A stretch of 64,000 nt of DNA, taken from assembly GCA_003208835.1 (NCBI GenBank), contig QCVD01000005.1, forward strand, positions 1 to 64,000, given 5' to 3'. The notes beneath the pieces were generated by a model. It saw nothing but the letters and a program-made list of their open reading frames with translations, did not search any database and had not been told where the DNA came from. The number at the start of each line of letters is the position of its first letter. Within the stretch, counting starts at the first letter, position 1. This DNA is from Synechococcus sp. AG-683-C23 (GTDB taxonomy: Bacteria > Cyanobacteriota > Cyanobacteriia > PCC-6307 > Cyanobiaceae). Position numbers and translations under genes: made by a program. Positions 44,364 through 53,722 of the stretch are shown here, piece by piece.

Positions 44364-45757
44364 AAGCCGACCTCCTCGCGTAGCTGGACCGTCACCGTGG
44401 CCAGTCCCGCCTGCATCGGCGGCAACAGGCGCTCCACATGGCCATCGGCAGAAATCAAAGCTGTTGGCCCCGTATTCGCGATGCTGAGGAGGTCACGACC
44501 CGATTCGATCGCACGCAACTGAGCCAACGCCAAAAACTGTTGCTGCAGCTGCAAGGGATAGGGATCGAGATTGGCGATAGAGAGCAGCCAATCCGCCCCC
44601 TCGGCTGTAGCCAGCGCCAGGGTGCTGCCATCAGCAATTTCGTAGCAAATCGCTCCACCAGCAGGGGAGTCGAACAGGGAAAACAGCCGCGATGCTCCAC
44701 CGGGATGCAGTCCCCCCACCGCCGATAAACCGGCAGCTAATCCCCCAGGGAGCGGCGGAATCCATTCCCCGATGGGCACCAGCCGATGTTTATCAAGGAG
44801 AGGATATGGGCGCTCAGCGCCTGGGGAGAACAACAGCAATGAGCTGCGCTGCTGCCCCCGAATCCAACGAAACCCTCCACTGATCAATGGCACAGGCGGA
44901 GATCCTTGGGGCATACGCCAACCGGAAGGAAGCACGCCCTCAGGCGCGACCACAGCGTCAACCGGCTCACCTTCCGCCACTTGCAACGCAGCCAGCAACG
45001 CCTGAGGGAGCTGCCGACGCCGCTCTGGATCCAATTTTTCACGGGTTGGAACGGCTGGCTGCCATACGGCCAAAGAGAGGGCACCGGTCGCCGGAGGTGC
45101 TGTCGCCAAAAGCACAGCACCCAGACCATGGGCAAGCAGAAGACTGCCAAAACCGATCCATAGACCACGACGGCTAGCAACTCGGTGGGTAGCTCGATGC
45201 TTCACCAAGCCGCAAAGCCACCAGGCCCACATCAGCTGAATCACAACCAGACCCCCCGAGCCAAACCAACGGGACAAGCCAGCTAGCGGAAGATCCCAGG
45301 GCAACGTGCTGCCGCCAACCCCGATCCAAAACAACGGCGAACCAGACAACACCAGTTCGGCCAAGGCCCATATCAACGCGAGAACACCCGCAAGCAACCA
45401 AGGCGCTAAGCGCGGAAACCAACGACGACATCGCTGCAGCACCAGCGACCACAACGCCAGCAACGCTGCAGCACACATGCCGCAGACCAACCAAATGGTG
45501 ATAGCCACCGGAAGACTTAACAGGGCAGGCACACCCATCCAGGTGAGTGGATGCAAAGACAGCAGCCAGGCATGGCTCACCAGCACAGCGAGCAGACCCC
45601 ACACCGCACACCAACGGGTGCGCTCAGCCAAAGACCACAACAACGCCAGCGCAGGCACCATCAGAAGAGGACCGCCCAAAGAGGGGGCAAGCCCTGCAAG
45701 CACACCTCCCAGAGCGGCGCGCCAGCCAAACAGCAGTCGGTGATCGCCCATGGTCAT
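44333..45757 (-). CDS. lnt: Apolipoprotein N-acyltransferase
   Basis: This membrane enzyme of about 474 residues N-acylates lipoproteins. Several N-terminal membrane helices precede a nitrilase-like domain with the catalytic triad: Glu in [12 protein letters not shown], Lys in [18 protein letters not shown], and Cys in [12 protein letters not shown]. The track ORF begins 46 residues upstream in sequence that is the leader of the divergent gene; ATG 45757 or 45751 ([12 protein letters not shown]) is the likely start. Confidence 0.9.
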   Translation of the reverse strand: MTMGDHRLLFGWRAALGGVLAGLAPSLGGPLLMVPALALLWSLAERTRWCAVWGLLAVLVSHAWLLSLHPLTWMGVPALLSLPVAITIWLVCGMCAAALLALWSLVLQRCRRWFPRLAPWLLAGVLALIWALAELVLSGSPLFWIGVGGSTLPWDLPLAGLSRWFGSGGLVVIQLMWAWWLCGLVKHRATHRVASRRGLWIGFGSLLLAHGLGAVLLATAPPATGALSLAVWQPAVPTREKLDPERRRQLPQALLAALQVAEGEPVDAVVAPEGVLPSGWRMPQGSPPVPLISGGFRWIRGQQRSSLLLFSPGAERPYPLLDKHRLVPIGEWIPPLPGGLAAGLSAVGGLHPGGASRLFSLFDSPAGGAICYEIADGSTLALATAEGADWLLSIANLDPYPLQLQQQFLALAQLRAIESGRDLLSIANTGPTALISADGHVERLLPPMQAGLATVTVQLREEVGFYPWLVSTLR

Positions 45758-45804
45758 CGGGGCAAGACCAAGCCATCCTGAACGGCAGCCCTCTGCTGCC
45801 TCCC

Positions 45805-46131
45805 ATGGACGCCAACCCGCTTCAGCAGCTTTTGCTCCGTGGACTCGGCACCACCACCCTGGTGGCCGATCGGCTGCGCGGGGTGACCCAAGCATGGGTT
45901 AGCAACGGCCAGCTCGATCCAAACCAGGCCTCCGCACTGGTGGACGACGTGCTCAAGGCCTTGCGGGGAGAGACCCCAGAGCTCGAGCAACAAATGGGGC
46001 GGAACCTGGAGCGCAACCGAGACAATCTCCTTCAAGACATCGGCGTTCCAAGCCAAAAAGAGATGGATGAACTTCGAGGGCGACTCGACCGACTGGAACA
46101 ACAGTTTCGTCAACTGGACCGGCCCGAATAA
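45805..46131 (+). CDS. Phasin-like small helical protein
   Basis: The start [27 protein letters not shown] gives a 108-residue protein with two amphipathic helices, then [23 protein letters not shown] at the end, a short coiled coil. This is the shape of PhaF/phasin-like and polyhydroxyalkanoate-regulator-like proteins that occur widely in picocyanobacteria lacking PHA; the function there is unknown. The track ORF begins 86 codons too early, across lnt. Confidence 0.65.
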   Translation: MDANPLQQLLLRGLGTTTLVADRLRGVTQAWVSNGQLDPNQASALVDDVLKALRGETPELEQQMGRNLERNRDNLLQDIGVPSQKEMDELRGRLDRLEQQFRQLDRPE

Positions 46132-46186
46132 ATCATCTCGGTCCTGCGAGAGGCCAGAATCACAACCATCCGACTCAGCTTGTGTG

Positions 46187-46777
46187 CGCGACATCTTGAT
46201 CTCCACATCGGTGTGTGTGGCTTGCCTGCTTCTGGCTTTTGTCAGTCAACTGATTTCTCCCTCCACGGTGACGGCTGCACCTCAGGCTCAGGCCGCTGTG
46301 GTGCGTACCGAATCAAAAGCTGCCTTATCCAGCTTTGAACTAGACCCGGAAAACCCCAACCCAACGCTCTTCGCTATGGCTCCCGATAGCAACCAAGCCG
46401 ATGCATCCAACCTTGGCGGCCCCATGGATGCCCCCGACACCAGCCTTCTGCCCAGTGGCTTAAAAATTACGGAGCTCGAGCTGGGTAGCGGGGACGAAGC
46501 CACTGCGGGACAGACGGTGGTGGTGAATTACAGAGGCACCCTCGAAAACGGCACCGAATTCGACAGCAGCTACGGACGCGGACCCTTCAGCTTCCCGCTG
46601 GGAGCTGGCCGCGTGATTAAGGGCTGGGAAGAGGGTGTTGCGGGGATGAAGGTGGGCGGCAAGCGCAAGCTGGTGATCCCCCCCGACCTGGCTTACGGCA
46701 AGCGTGGCGCTGGTGGCGTGATTCCTCCGAATGCCACATTGCTCTTTGAAGTCGAATTACTCGACGTCAAGAAGTGA
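46187..46777 (+). CDS. FKBP-type peptidyl-prolyl isomerase, exported
   Basis: From GTG 46187 the product has 196 residues with a signal peptide or anchor ([21 protein letters not shown]), a variable linker, and a C-terminal FKBP domain ([63 protein letters not shown]). The active-site Tyr, Phe, Asp and Trp positions look intact. It would fold proteins in the periplasm or thylakoid lumen. sodN follows closely. Confidence 0.9.
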   Translation, partial: RDILISTSVCVACLLLAFVSQLISPSTVTAAPQAQAAVVRTESKAALSSFELDPENPNPTLFAMAPDSNQADASNLGGPMDAPDTSLLPSGLKITELELGSGDEATAGQTVVVNYRGTLENGTEFDSSYGRGPFSFPLGAGRVIKGWEEGVAGMKVGGKRKLVIPPDLAYGKRGAGGVIPPNATLLFEVELLDVKK

Positions 46778-46815
46778 GCGGAAGCTAGGCTCCTACCAAG
46801 AAAATCTTTTTAACA

Positions 46816-47289
46816 ATGTTGCGCTCGGCCCTCAACGCCATTGTCTGCGCCCTGCCTGCTCCCATTGTGGAAGCTCATTGCGATGGACCTTGCGGCGTCT
46901 ACGACCCTGCTTCAGCTCGTGTTCACGCTGAAGCAGTGCTCGCGATGACGAAAAAGCTCCAGGCTTTGGAAGCACCTGCTGCAGGAAATGCTGCAGCTCT
47001 TGCCACTTACAACAACACCTTCTCCCGCTTCGTTGCGGTCAAAGAAGACGAAGCCCAAAAGACCAAGAAAGAACTGTTGATCCTTTGGACCGACTATTTC
47101 AAGCCCGAGCACCTCGGCACTTTTCCCGATCTCCACGACACCTTCTGGAAAGCGGCCAAGCTTTGCAGCGCCTGCAAGGTGCACATCGACCAAGGCAAAG
47201 CCGAGGAACTGCTGGCTGCTGTTGAAAAAATCCACGGCATGTTCTGGCAATCCAAGGGCCGCAACGACGCCTGGGTCACCGCCTCCTGA
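46816..47289 (+). CDS. sodN: Nickel superoxide dismutase
   Basis: This 157-residue precursor contains the nickel hook HCDGPCGVYDPA at about residue 21; the first residue after processing must be this His. The rest is the four-helix bundle of NiSOD (VHAEAVLAMTKKLQAL, KELLILWTDYFKPEHL, AAKLCSACKVHIDQGKAEELL). It removes superoxide with nickel rather than iron. The leader MLRSALNAIVCALPAPIVEA is cut by the SodX peptidase encoded just downstream. Confidence 0.97.
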   Translation: MLRSALNAIVCALPAPIVEAHCDGPCGVYDPASARVHAEAVLAMTKKLQALEAPAAGNAAALATYNNTFSRFVAVKEDEAQKTKKELLILWTDYFKPEHLGTFPDLHDTFWKAAKLCSACKVHIDQGKAEELLAAVEKIHGMFWQSKGRNDAWVTAS

Positions 47290-47339
47290 GCCCCATCTGC
47301 TCATCAACAACATCTATTGCAGCAGCTGGTCTCCATGAC

Positions 47340-47672
47340 TTGTTGCTGCTTTTTTGTGGACGTCGTTTGCTTCTCAAAGTGGAGGGCCAATCCATGGCTC
47401 CCACCCTCAACCCTGACGACCGCGTGCTGGTTCGACGGGTCTCTGCCATCAAAGACACTCCAGCCTTAGGAACTGTTGTGGTGGCATGGCATCCATCGCA
47501 ACCAGGTCTTCGCCTGATCAAACGCCTTAAGAGCCTGGAGAACAACGGAATGATGTTGCTGGGAGATAACCCTTCATTCAGCACCGACAGTCGGCAGTTG
47601 GGTCCCATTCCCCGATCAGCGTTGATCGGCATCGTCGTATCCCGCGTAACTCCATCAAAAAAGATTCAATAA
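47340..47672 (+). CDS. sodX: SodX, nickel-SOD maturation signal-peptidase-like protease
   Basis: This S26-type peptidase has the catalytic Ser in VEGQSMAPTLNPDDRVLV and the Lys in RLIKRLKS; it also has MLLGDNPSFSTDSRQLGPIP. It is the usual partner that cleaves the NiSOD leader so that nickel can bind. The track start is TTG 47340; the frame remains open upstream (SIAAAGLHDLLLLFCG) without ATG or GTG, so the start is uncertain. It lies 50 bp after sodN. Confidence 0.9.
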   Translation: MLLLFCGRRLLLKVEGQSMAPTLNPDDRVLVRRVSAIKDTPALGTVVVAWHPSQPGLRLIKRLKSLENNGMMLLGDNPSFSTDSRQLGPIPRSALIGIVVSRVTPSKKIQ

Positions 47673-47777
47673 AATCACTTTCAATTGGGGGGCTTTGGCA
47701 TCGATATACATCCCTATCAACGTCAACCAATTTGATGATAATGATCCCCAAGATATCGCTACAAATCAATCCTGTAA

Positions 47778-47802
47778 ATTTATTTAGATCGTCTAAATAA
47801 AT
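47778..47802. repeat. AT-rich 11-bp perfect inverted repeat
   Basis: ATTTATTTAGA TCG TCTAAATAAAT lies between the converging ends of sodX and the nickel permease. It could act as a weak terminator or as a protein-binding palindrome. Confidence 0.6.
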
Positions 47803-47817
47803 CAGGACTTAAACGCT

Positions 47818-48549
47818 TCAGAACACAACCGCAGAGGTTTTTTGCAACCAAAAAGCACCGGTAGCAATTGACAGAGCACCCGTGCATCCCACCAACAACG
47901 GCAGCATTCGAGCCCCACTGCGCAGGGTGAGAAACGACAAGGTGCTGACAACAGCCGCCATCGCTGCAATCGATCCGCCCAGATAGGCCAGCAAGTAAGC
48001 CAAAGCTCCCATGGGAGGCAGCGCCAAAGCAGGAATCACTGCTAGGAGATGACTCGCACCCGCCAAACCATGCAAAAGACCCAGGCCTGAGGCGGCATGG
48101 GCGTGGCGACGATGATTGCTCTGGCCACGCACATGCAGATGAAGGTGCCGATGAATCGACGCACCGTTGTGATGGTGCTCGTGGCTGTGCAGCTTGAGTC
48201 CAAAAGCAGTACGCACCGCCAAGCCACCCACCACCAATAGAGCAACACCCACGAAGAATTCAGCCCATGCCGACATCGCTTCGATGTGAACGACATCTTT
48301 AAAAACGATCGCCGCGAGGGCTAGCAACACAACACCGACCGAATGCCCCGCACCCCAAGCCAAACCTGAGCGGAACGCGGCGACAGGCTGTCGCATAGAA
48401 AAAGGCGTCATCGCCACGAGATGGTCAGCACCACCCACAACATGGACGGCACCAGCGGCGAACCCCGTGAGGAGGCTAATCAGCAAAAGCTCGATGCGAT
48501 AGATATCAATTCTGCAGGACTGAGCGACATCACGCCCCCACCAATGCAT
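47818..48549 (-). CDS. Nickel permease of the UreH/NicO-like group
   Basis: This membrane protein of about 243 residues has six or more helices and the metal motif HVVGGADHL (HxxxxxDH-like) near the first helix; a second [11 protein letters not shown] follows. A loop of about 30 residues is extremely His-rich ([20 protein letters not shown], then NHRRHAH), suited to metal binding. Position beside sodN and sodX argues for nickel supply to the enzyme. The start is uncertain: ATG 48549 overlaps the trpC end by 20 bp, and TTG 48486 is the alternative. Confidence 0.8.
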   Translation of the reverse strand: MHWWGRDVAQSCRIDIYRIELLLISLLTGFAAGAVHVVGGADHLVAMTPFSMRQPVAAFRSGLAWGAGHSVGVVLLALAAIVFKDVVHIEAMSAWAEFFVGVALLVVGGLAVRTAFGLKLHSHEHHHNGASIHRHLHLHVRGQSNHRRHAHAASGLGLLHGLAGASHLLAVIPALALPPMGALAYLLAYLGGSIAAMAAVVSTLSFLTLRSGARMLPLLVGCTGALSIATGAFWLQKTSAVVF

Positions 48550-49414
48550 GGAGGGCCGTTTCCACATCCTCTTGACGCATTAAGGCTTCACCCACCAAGA
48601 CGGCCTCAGCGCCAGCGGCCTGAACCCGATCGAGATCGGAACGCGTAAACAAGCCAGACTCGCTCACCAAAACCGTGGTCTCCAAATGCAAACGATCACG
48701 GAATTGATTCACCAACACCTCTGTGGTGGCCAGATCGGTTTCGAATGTGGCTAAGTCGCGGTTGTTGATACCAATCAACGGAAAGCCTCCAATCGCGAGC
48801 ACCCGCTCCAACTCAGCGGCGTCATGCACCTCAACCAACACATCCAAACCCAGGGATTGAGCCACTTTGTTGAGATAGCGAAGATCCTGATCCGTGAGGA
48901 TCGCAGCGATCAACAGCACCGCATCCGCACCAGCGGCACGCGCCTGAAAAAGCTGGTACGGACTCAGAACAAACTCTTTGCAGAGCAAGGGCAAATCAAC
49001 GGTTTCACGCACCTTCACAAGAACGTCAAAACCACCCTGAAAAAACTGCTTATCGGTGAGCACGGACAAGCAACTTGCCCCCCCTGCGGCATAGGCCTTC
49101 GCGATGGCCACAGGATCAAAATCATCACGAATAACCCCCTTACTTGGGCTGGCCTTTTTGACCTCTGCAATCACCGCTGGCTTCACCTGAGCCCGCTTGA
49201 GTGCAGCAATGAAAGACCTCGTGGATGGCAGCAAGCCAATTTGTTTTTTGAGCTGATCTAACGGCACTTTCTGTCGTGCCAACTCCACTTCCCGGTCTTT
49301 CTCCCAAACAATTTTTTCGAGAATATTGCGCGGCTCTTCCTCCTCATGTGGAACGCCATACTCAAGGTATGAAACTCGAATCTTGGGACTAGGCGAACGA
49401 CGACGAATCTCCAT
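48530..49414 (-). CDS. trpC: Indole-3-glycerol-phosphate synthase
   Basis: This 294-residue TIM-barrel enzyme of tryptophan synthesis shows [41 protein letters not shown] and [12 protein letters not shown], the phosphate and catalytic blocks. A cyanobacterial N-terminal extension ([20 protein letters not shown]) is normal for the group. ATG 49414 was used; the track begins at TTG 49426. Confidence 0.95.
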   Translation of the reverse strand: MEIRRRSPSPKIRVSYLEYGVPHEEEEPRNILEKIVWEKDREVELARQKVPLDQLKKQIGLLPSTRSFIAALKRAQVKPAVIAEVKKASPSKGVIRDDFDPVAIAKAYAAGGASCLSVLTDKQFFQGGFDVLVKVRETVDLPLLCKEFVLSPYQLFQARAAGADAVLLIAAILTDQDLRYLNKVAQSLGLDVLVEVHDAAELERVLAIGGFPLIGINNRDLATFETDLATTEVLVNQFRDRLHLETTVLVSESGLFTRSDLDRVQAAGAEAVLVGEALMRQEDVETALHALVGA

Positions 49415-49447
49415 ACCATTTTCCAAAAAAGTGAATCAAAACCCGAA

Positions 49448-50890
49448 TCAAGCCACCAATTGGGAGGCAGCTTGTTTGTAAGCCACTTCCACCACCTCAC
49501 TCAACGTGGGATGGGTATGCACCTCTTGTGAGAGCTGGGTCACGCTCTGACGTCGTGCCACGGCATTCGCCACTTCTTGAATCAAATCAGCGGCATGTAA
49601 CCCATAAATGTGGGCACCAAGGACCTCCCCGCTGGACTTGTTGAAGAGGAGCTTCATGACGCCGTCACTATCGAGTTCTGCCAACGCTTTGGAATTGGCC
49701 TTGAAGTAACTACGTACAGCCCCCAAGGGGAAATTTTCCTGCTCAGCAAGGTTCTTCGCATCAGCTTCCGTTAGGCCAACGGAACTGATCTCTGGATGCG
49801 TAAACGTGGCCGCTGGAATGCTGCGGTAATCAATCGTTCGAGCGTGTCCAAGAATATTGTCGACAGCCACAGTTCCCTGCGCTGCAGCCGTATGGGCCAA
49901 CATCAGCTTTCCGGTGACGTCACCAACAGCCCAAAGATGGGGGATTGGTGAATCATTCACCAACACACGCATTGCATCATCAATCGGCACAAAACCACGG
50001 TTGGTTTCGATGTTTAAGCATGCAAGATTGAGTCCTTTGCTCGTGGGCACACGGCCAGTGGCCACCAACACAGCATCCACCTCCAATGTCTCGACAAATT
50101 CGCGGCTGTTGAAGTCGGCGAGTTCAATCTGTACAGGACAACCAGGCGTAACTTTTCGAGCCAACACACCAGAACGAGCATCGATGTCGCGCCCCTCAAT
50201 CAAGTTGCGGCGGGCAATCTTCGCGATATCTGGATCAAATGTTGGCATGACACGATCGAGGGCCTCGATCATCGTGACTTCACAGCCAAGGGCCGTATAA
50301 ACATCGGCAAATTCCAAGCCGATATACCCACTGCCGATTATGGCAATCCAACGCGGTAGCCACTCAAGGTTGATGGCTTCGTCACTTGTGAACACCGTCC
50401 GACCATCGGTTTCGATACCAGGTGGAACGAAGGGATCAGAGCCCGTGGCCAGGATCACGTCCTTAGCGGTAAGGACACGATCGACGCCACTGGGTTCCCG
50501 CAAACCAACCCGCTGAGACCCTTCAAGACGACCATGGCCGCGGAGAATGGTGACGCCTGAACGCTCAAGCGTTTTGGTCAGGTTGGTGCGAATCGCCTGC
50601 ACCAACTGATTGGCGTGATCAGCAATTTTTTGGCGTTCAAAGCGCACGGGCGCTGCGTGGATGCCGAAGCTCGACAAATGCTTGTCATCGGCAAGCTCAC
50701 GCACCTTTCCACTGGCGGCCAGGAGTGCTTTCGACGGGACACAGCCTCGATTCACGCAGGTGCCGCCCATATCGCGCGATTCGATGATCGCTGTCTTCAA
50801 TCCATGGTCGGCAGCATGCTTTGCAGCATCAAAGCCTCCATAACCGGCACCGATCACAATGACGTCAAAGTCGAAGCTGGCGTCGCTCAC
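49448..50890 (-). CDS. lpd: Dihydrolipoamide dehydrogenase
   Basis: This 480-residue flavoprotein disulfide reductase has the FAD motif VIGAGYGGFDAAKHAADHG, redox pair GGTCVNRGCVPSKAL, NAD motif AIIGSGYIGLEFADVY, WAVGDVTGKLMLAHTA, and the C-terminal His-Glu pair in EVHTHPTLSEVVEVA. It is the E3 of the pyruvate dehydrogenase complex. The start is GTG 50890, 5 bases after the stop of the methyltransferase gene. Confidence 0.95.
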   Translation of the reverse strand: MSDASFDFDVIVIGAGYGGFDAAKHAADHGLKTAIIESRDMGGTCVNRGCVPSKALLAASGKVRELADDKHLSSFGIHAAPVRFERQKIADHANQLVQAIRTNLTKTLERSGVTILRGHGRLEGSQRVGLREPSGVDRVLTAKDVILATGSDPFVPPGIETDGRTVFTSDEAINLEWLPRWIAIIGSGYIGLEFADVYTALGCEVTMIEALDRVMPTFDPDIAKIARRNLIEGRDIDARSGVLARKVTPGCPVQIELADFNSREFVETLEVDAVLVATGRVPTSKGLNLACLNIETNRGFVPIDDAMRVLVNDSPIPHLWAVGDVTGKLMLAHTAAAQGTVAVDNILGHARTIDYRSIPAATFTHPEISSVGLTEADAKNLAEQENFPLGAVRSYFKANSKALAELDSDGVMKLLFNKSSGEVLGAHIYGLHAADLIQEVANAVARRQSVTQLSQEVHTHPTLSEVVEVAYKQAASQLVA

Positions 50891-50895
50891 CCGAA

Positions 50896-51735
50896 CTATT
50901 GCTGTGTACCTCCCATTCTCGCCCTTAGGCGCTCCAAAAGAAGCGGAACCGCAGCAGCCGCCACATTTAACGACTCAACCCTTGATCCATGCGGGAGGGT
51001 GACGGCATGGGTGCAGCAGGCTTGTAGGCGTGGATGAAGACCAGCACCCTCGGTGCCAAGCACCAACGCTGTGGGCTTACTCCAATCCAACTCCCAATAG
51101 GGAATCGCTCGTAGCGGGCCAATCGCATCCGGAACCAAGGTGGCTACCACTTGGATCCCTTGGTCCACCAGACGTCTCAAGGCCTGATCGAGATCGTCGA
51201 TCGCCTGTTTTTCCTCAGGACCAAAGCGGTGATGGGGCAGTTGCAACAGCGCCCCTGCCGATGCTCTTAAGGCCTTTCCCCCCAACGGATCCACCCCAGA
51301 TCCCATCCAGACGCTTTTCACATCAGCAGCCAAGGCGGTGCGTAGCAGGGATCCAAGGTTTCCAGGATCCTGAATTCGGTCCAAGACCAACCAAAAATCA
51401 CAGGTTTTGGGTGGTTCCGGCAGCAGTGACAATCGGCAAAGACAAGCAACACCATCGGGAGTAACGGTGGTGAGAGCAGCCCCCAAAACCTCTTCGGTGA
51501 CACTTCGCCCAACAACAGATGCATCCAACGCCTGGACCAGATCGCTGTGGCGGTCCAACCAAGCCTCCGTGGCGATGACCTCGGTGGGCTGTCCACCCAT
51601 CACCAACAACTCTTGAAGCAGATGGGTGCCTTCGAGAAGAAGCAGACCCGCTTCTTGGCGACCAACTCGAGACGACAGCCTTCGCAGACGCTTAACCAAC
51701 GGATTGCGCCGGCTGCTGATCAACGGATCCGACAA
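50896..51735 (-). CDS. SpoU/TrmH-family RNA 2'-O-methyltransferase
   Basis: This 279-residue protein has an N-terminal substrate-binding domain (SSRRNPLVKRLRRLSSR, LLLLEGTHLLQELL) and a C-terminal trefoil knot with motif 1 LVLDRIQDPGNLGSLLRTA, motif 2 LVLGTEGAGLHPRL and motif 3 VESLNVAAAAVPLLLERLR. It methylates a ribose in tRNA or rRNA; the target cannot be deduced. Confidence 0.9.
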   Translation of the reverse strand: MSDPLISSRRNPLVKRLRRLSSRVGRQEAGLLLLEGTHLLQELLVMGGQPTEVIATEAWLDRHSDLVQALDASVVGRSVTEEVLGAALTTVTPDGVACLCRLSLLPEPPKTCDFWLVLDRIQDPGNLGSLLRTALAADVKSVWMGSGVDPLGGKALRASAGALLQLPHHRFGPEEKQAIDDLDQALRRLVDQGIQVVATLVPDAIGPLRAIPYWELDWSKPTALVLGTEGAGLHPRLQACCTHAVTLPHGSRVESLNVAAAAVPLLLERLRARMGGTQQ

Positions 51736-51755
51736 AATACTCGAGAACTCCGCCT

Positions 51756-52004
51756 CTAAAAGGTGCTGTGCTTGCGGACTTTGAGGGCTTTGTGCACACT
51801 CAGGTCTTCGCCTTGAAGCTCAAGACCATCAATTGCTGCAACTTCTCCTTTTAAACCCTCGGCAGCTAAATTTTCGATCAACTTTCTAATAACTTGGTCT
51901 TCCACAGTGGTTTGGTCGATTGAATCAGGGGTGAGACGCTCCAAAAACCGGCCAACCTTTGAAGCCACCACTTCCGAAGCATTAGAAATCTTCAGAACAA
52001 TCAT
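51756..52004 (-). CDS. Conserved-looking hypothetical 82-aa protein
   Basis: ATG 52004 gives MIVLKISNASEVVASKVGRFLERLTPDSI and then EDQVIRKLIENLAAEGLKGEVAAIDGLEL; the extra residues in the track come from the tRNA-Leu gene upstream. The protein is small, mixed alpha/beta and ends LKVRKHSTF. No family recognised. It is followed 20 bp later by the SpoU methyltransferase gene. Confidence 0.65.
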   Translation of the reverse strand: MIVLKISNASEVVASKVGRFLERLTPDSIDQTTVEDQVIRKLIENLAAEGLKGEVAAIDGLELQGEDLSVHKALKVRKHSTF

Positions 52005-52038
52005 TGTTGAGGAAGTGTTGTTCGAATCGTGAAAGCAG

Positions 52039-52122
52039 TGCGGATAGGGAGACTTGAACTCCCACGATGTTGCCACCACTAGTACCTGAAACTAGCGCGT
52101 CTACCAATTCCGCCACATCCGC
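52039..52122 (-). tRNA. tRNA-Leu(CAG)
   Basis: The minus strand gives GCGGATGTGGCGGAATTGG at the 5' end, a long variable arm, T arm with GTTCAAGTC, and the acceptor end TATCCGC plus A. The anticodon stem is CTAGT/ACTAG with loop TTCAGGT, so the anticodon is CAG. 84 nt. Confidence 0.95.
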
Positions 52123-52277
52123 AGGCGTTGTCGTTTTATCGACCGGATGACCTTACGGCATCGACTCACCGCAAACTGGCAGCACAGCTTTAAGCCATCA
52201 ATCCAGTTTGAACGCCGGCTCTCTAGACGGTCTCAGCCACCATTGCGAATATTCGCTAACGAGAGTGGTTTAAAGGC

Positions 52278-53579
52278 ATGGCGGTGGGTGTAATTACATC
52301 TCAAGAGAGCGTCACCCAGCGCCTGAAAGTCACTGGCGGCCAGCGGCTAAATGGAACGTTGAAAGTAAGCGGCGCCAAGAATTCGGCCCTTGTGTTGATG
52401 ACAGCAAGTCTTCTCACCCGTGAAACAGTTGAATTAGTCAATGTTCCAGACCTGACTGATATTCAAGGAATGGGCGACATTTTGGGTGCCCTGGGTGTGC
52501 AGGTGGAGCGAAGTGACAGTCGAGTGTCTCTGACCGCAGAACAGCTCACCAATGCAGAACCTCCCTACGAACTCGTCAATAGCCTTCGCGCCAGCTTTTT
52601 CAGCATTGGCTCCCTCCTCGGTCGAATGGGTCACGCCAAGGTTCCTCTCCCCGGCGGTTGCCGGATTGGAGCCAGACCCGTCGTCGAACACATCCGCGGT
52701 CTTAAAGCCCTTGGTGCAGTCGTCAGCGTCCAACACGGCATTGTGACCGCCTCAGCGAAGGGGACCAACCGGCGACTCAAGGGAGCTGCCATTATTTTGG
52801 ATTGCCCGAGCGTGGGCGCTACAGAAACAATTTTGATGGCCGCCGTCTTAGCAGAAGGCACCACCACAATCGAAAATGCTGCCCAAGAGCCCGAAGTTCA
52901 AGACCTTGCCAGCTTGCTGAATGTGATGGGGGCCAAGGTAAAGGGTGCAGGGGGTCCAGTCATCACGATTGAGGGAGTGCAGTCACTCCACGGGTGCCGC
53001 GGTTACGCCGTTATTCCTGATCGCATAGAAGCAGGCACCTTTCTCATGGCTGCTGCGATTACCCGCTCAAAGATGTGTGTGGAGCCAGTTATACCTGAGC
53101 ACATGAATGCTGTTTTACAAAAATTGCGTGATTGCGGTTGTTCCCTCGAGATCAAAGGCAGAAGCATTCAAATCATCCCTGGTGAAATCGTCGCAACCGA
53201 CATCACGACGCAACCTTTCCCAGGTTTCCCCACCGACCTCCAGGCTCCATTCATGGCCTTGATGTCAACGGCGAAAGGCACCAGCGTGATCAGTGAAAAA
53301 ATCTATGAAAATCGGCTTCAGCACGTTGCTGAGCTGCAACGCATGGGTGCTGCTATTCGGGTTGATGGCAGCACGGCCATCGTTGAAGGTGTGTCGACCC
53401 TCAGCGGTGCACCCGTAACCGGTAGCGATCTTCGAGCCGCCGCGGCGATGGTGCTGGCGGGCTTAATAGCAACCGGCACAACTCAGGTGTCTGGTTTGAC
53501 CCACCTGGACCGTGGCTACGACAACGTTGAAGCAAAGCTTCGTGGCGTGGGAGCAACTGTTGAACGCGACGGTTTCTAA
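52278..53579 (+). CDS. murA: UDP-N-acetylglucosamine 1-carboxyvinyltransferase
   Basis: This 433-residue enzyme starts peptidoglycan synthesis by adding enolpyruvate to UDP-GlcNAc. LKVSGAKNSALVLMTASLL, SLRASFFSIGSLLGRMGHAKVPLPGGCRIGARPVVEH (with the fosfomycin-target Cys) and FPTDLQAPFMALMSTAKGTS are the expected blocks. It lies between two tRNA-Leu genes. Confidence 0.95.
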   Translation: MAVGVITSQESVTQRLKVTGGQRLNGTLKVSGAKNSALVLMTASLLTRETVELVNVPDLTDIQGMGDILGALGVQVERSDSRVSLTAEQLTNAEPPYELVNSLRASFFSIGSLLGRMGHAKVPLPGGCRIGARPVVEHIRGLKALGAVVSVQHGIVTASAKGTNRRLKGAAIILDCPSVGATETILMAAVLAEGTTTIENAAQEPEVQDLASLLNVMGAKVKGAGGPVITIEGVQSLHGCRGYAVIPDRIEAGTFLMAAAITRSKMCVEPVIPEHMNAVLQKLRDCGCSLEIKGRSIQIIPGEIVATDITTQPFPGFPTDLQAPFMALMSTAKGTSVISEKIYENRLQHVAELQRMGAAIRVDGSTAIVEGVSTLSGAPVTGSDLRAAAAMVLAGLIATGTTQVSGLTHLDRGYDNVEAKLRGVGATVERDGF

Positions 53580-53632
53580 ACCAGTCCGTTCAATTCCTAA
53601 AAAGGGGACGTCAGTCCTTACAATTGCACTGC

Positions 53633-53714
53633 GGGAGCATGGCGGAATTGGTAGACGCAGTGCACTCAAAATGCACCGACTTCGGTCATCTCGGTTCAAG
53701 TCCGAGTGCTCCCA
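53633..53714 (+). tRNA. tRNA-Leu(CAA)
   Basis: The acceptor pairs GGGAGCA with TGCTCCC, discriminator A; D arm TGGCGGAATTGGTAGACGC; anticodon stem GTGCA/TGCAC with loop CTCAAAA (anticodon CAA); long variable arm; T arm with GGTTCAAGTCC. 82 nt. argD begins 8 bases after its 3' end. Confidence 0.95.
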
Positions 53715-53722
53715 CTGCAATC

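Noticed and set aside
45306-45804. ORFs 45306-45743 and the upstream part of 45547-46131
   Set aside because: Antisense of lnt membrane helices; the phasin-like protein starts at 45805.
53463-53720. 85-aa minus ORF over the murA end and tRNA-Leu
   Set aside because: Spans a tRNA and has no motif.
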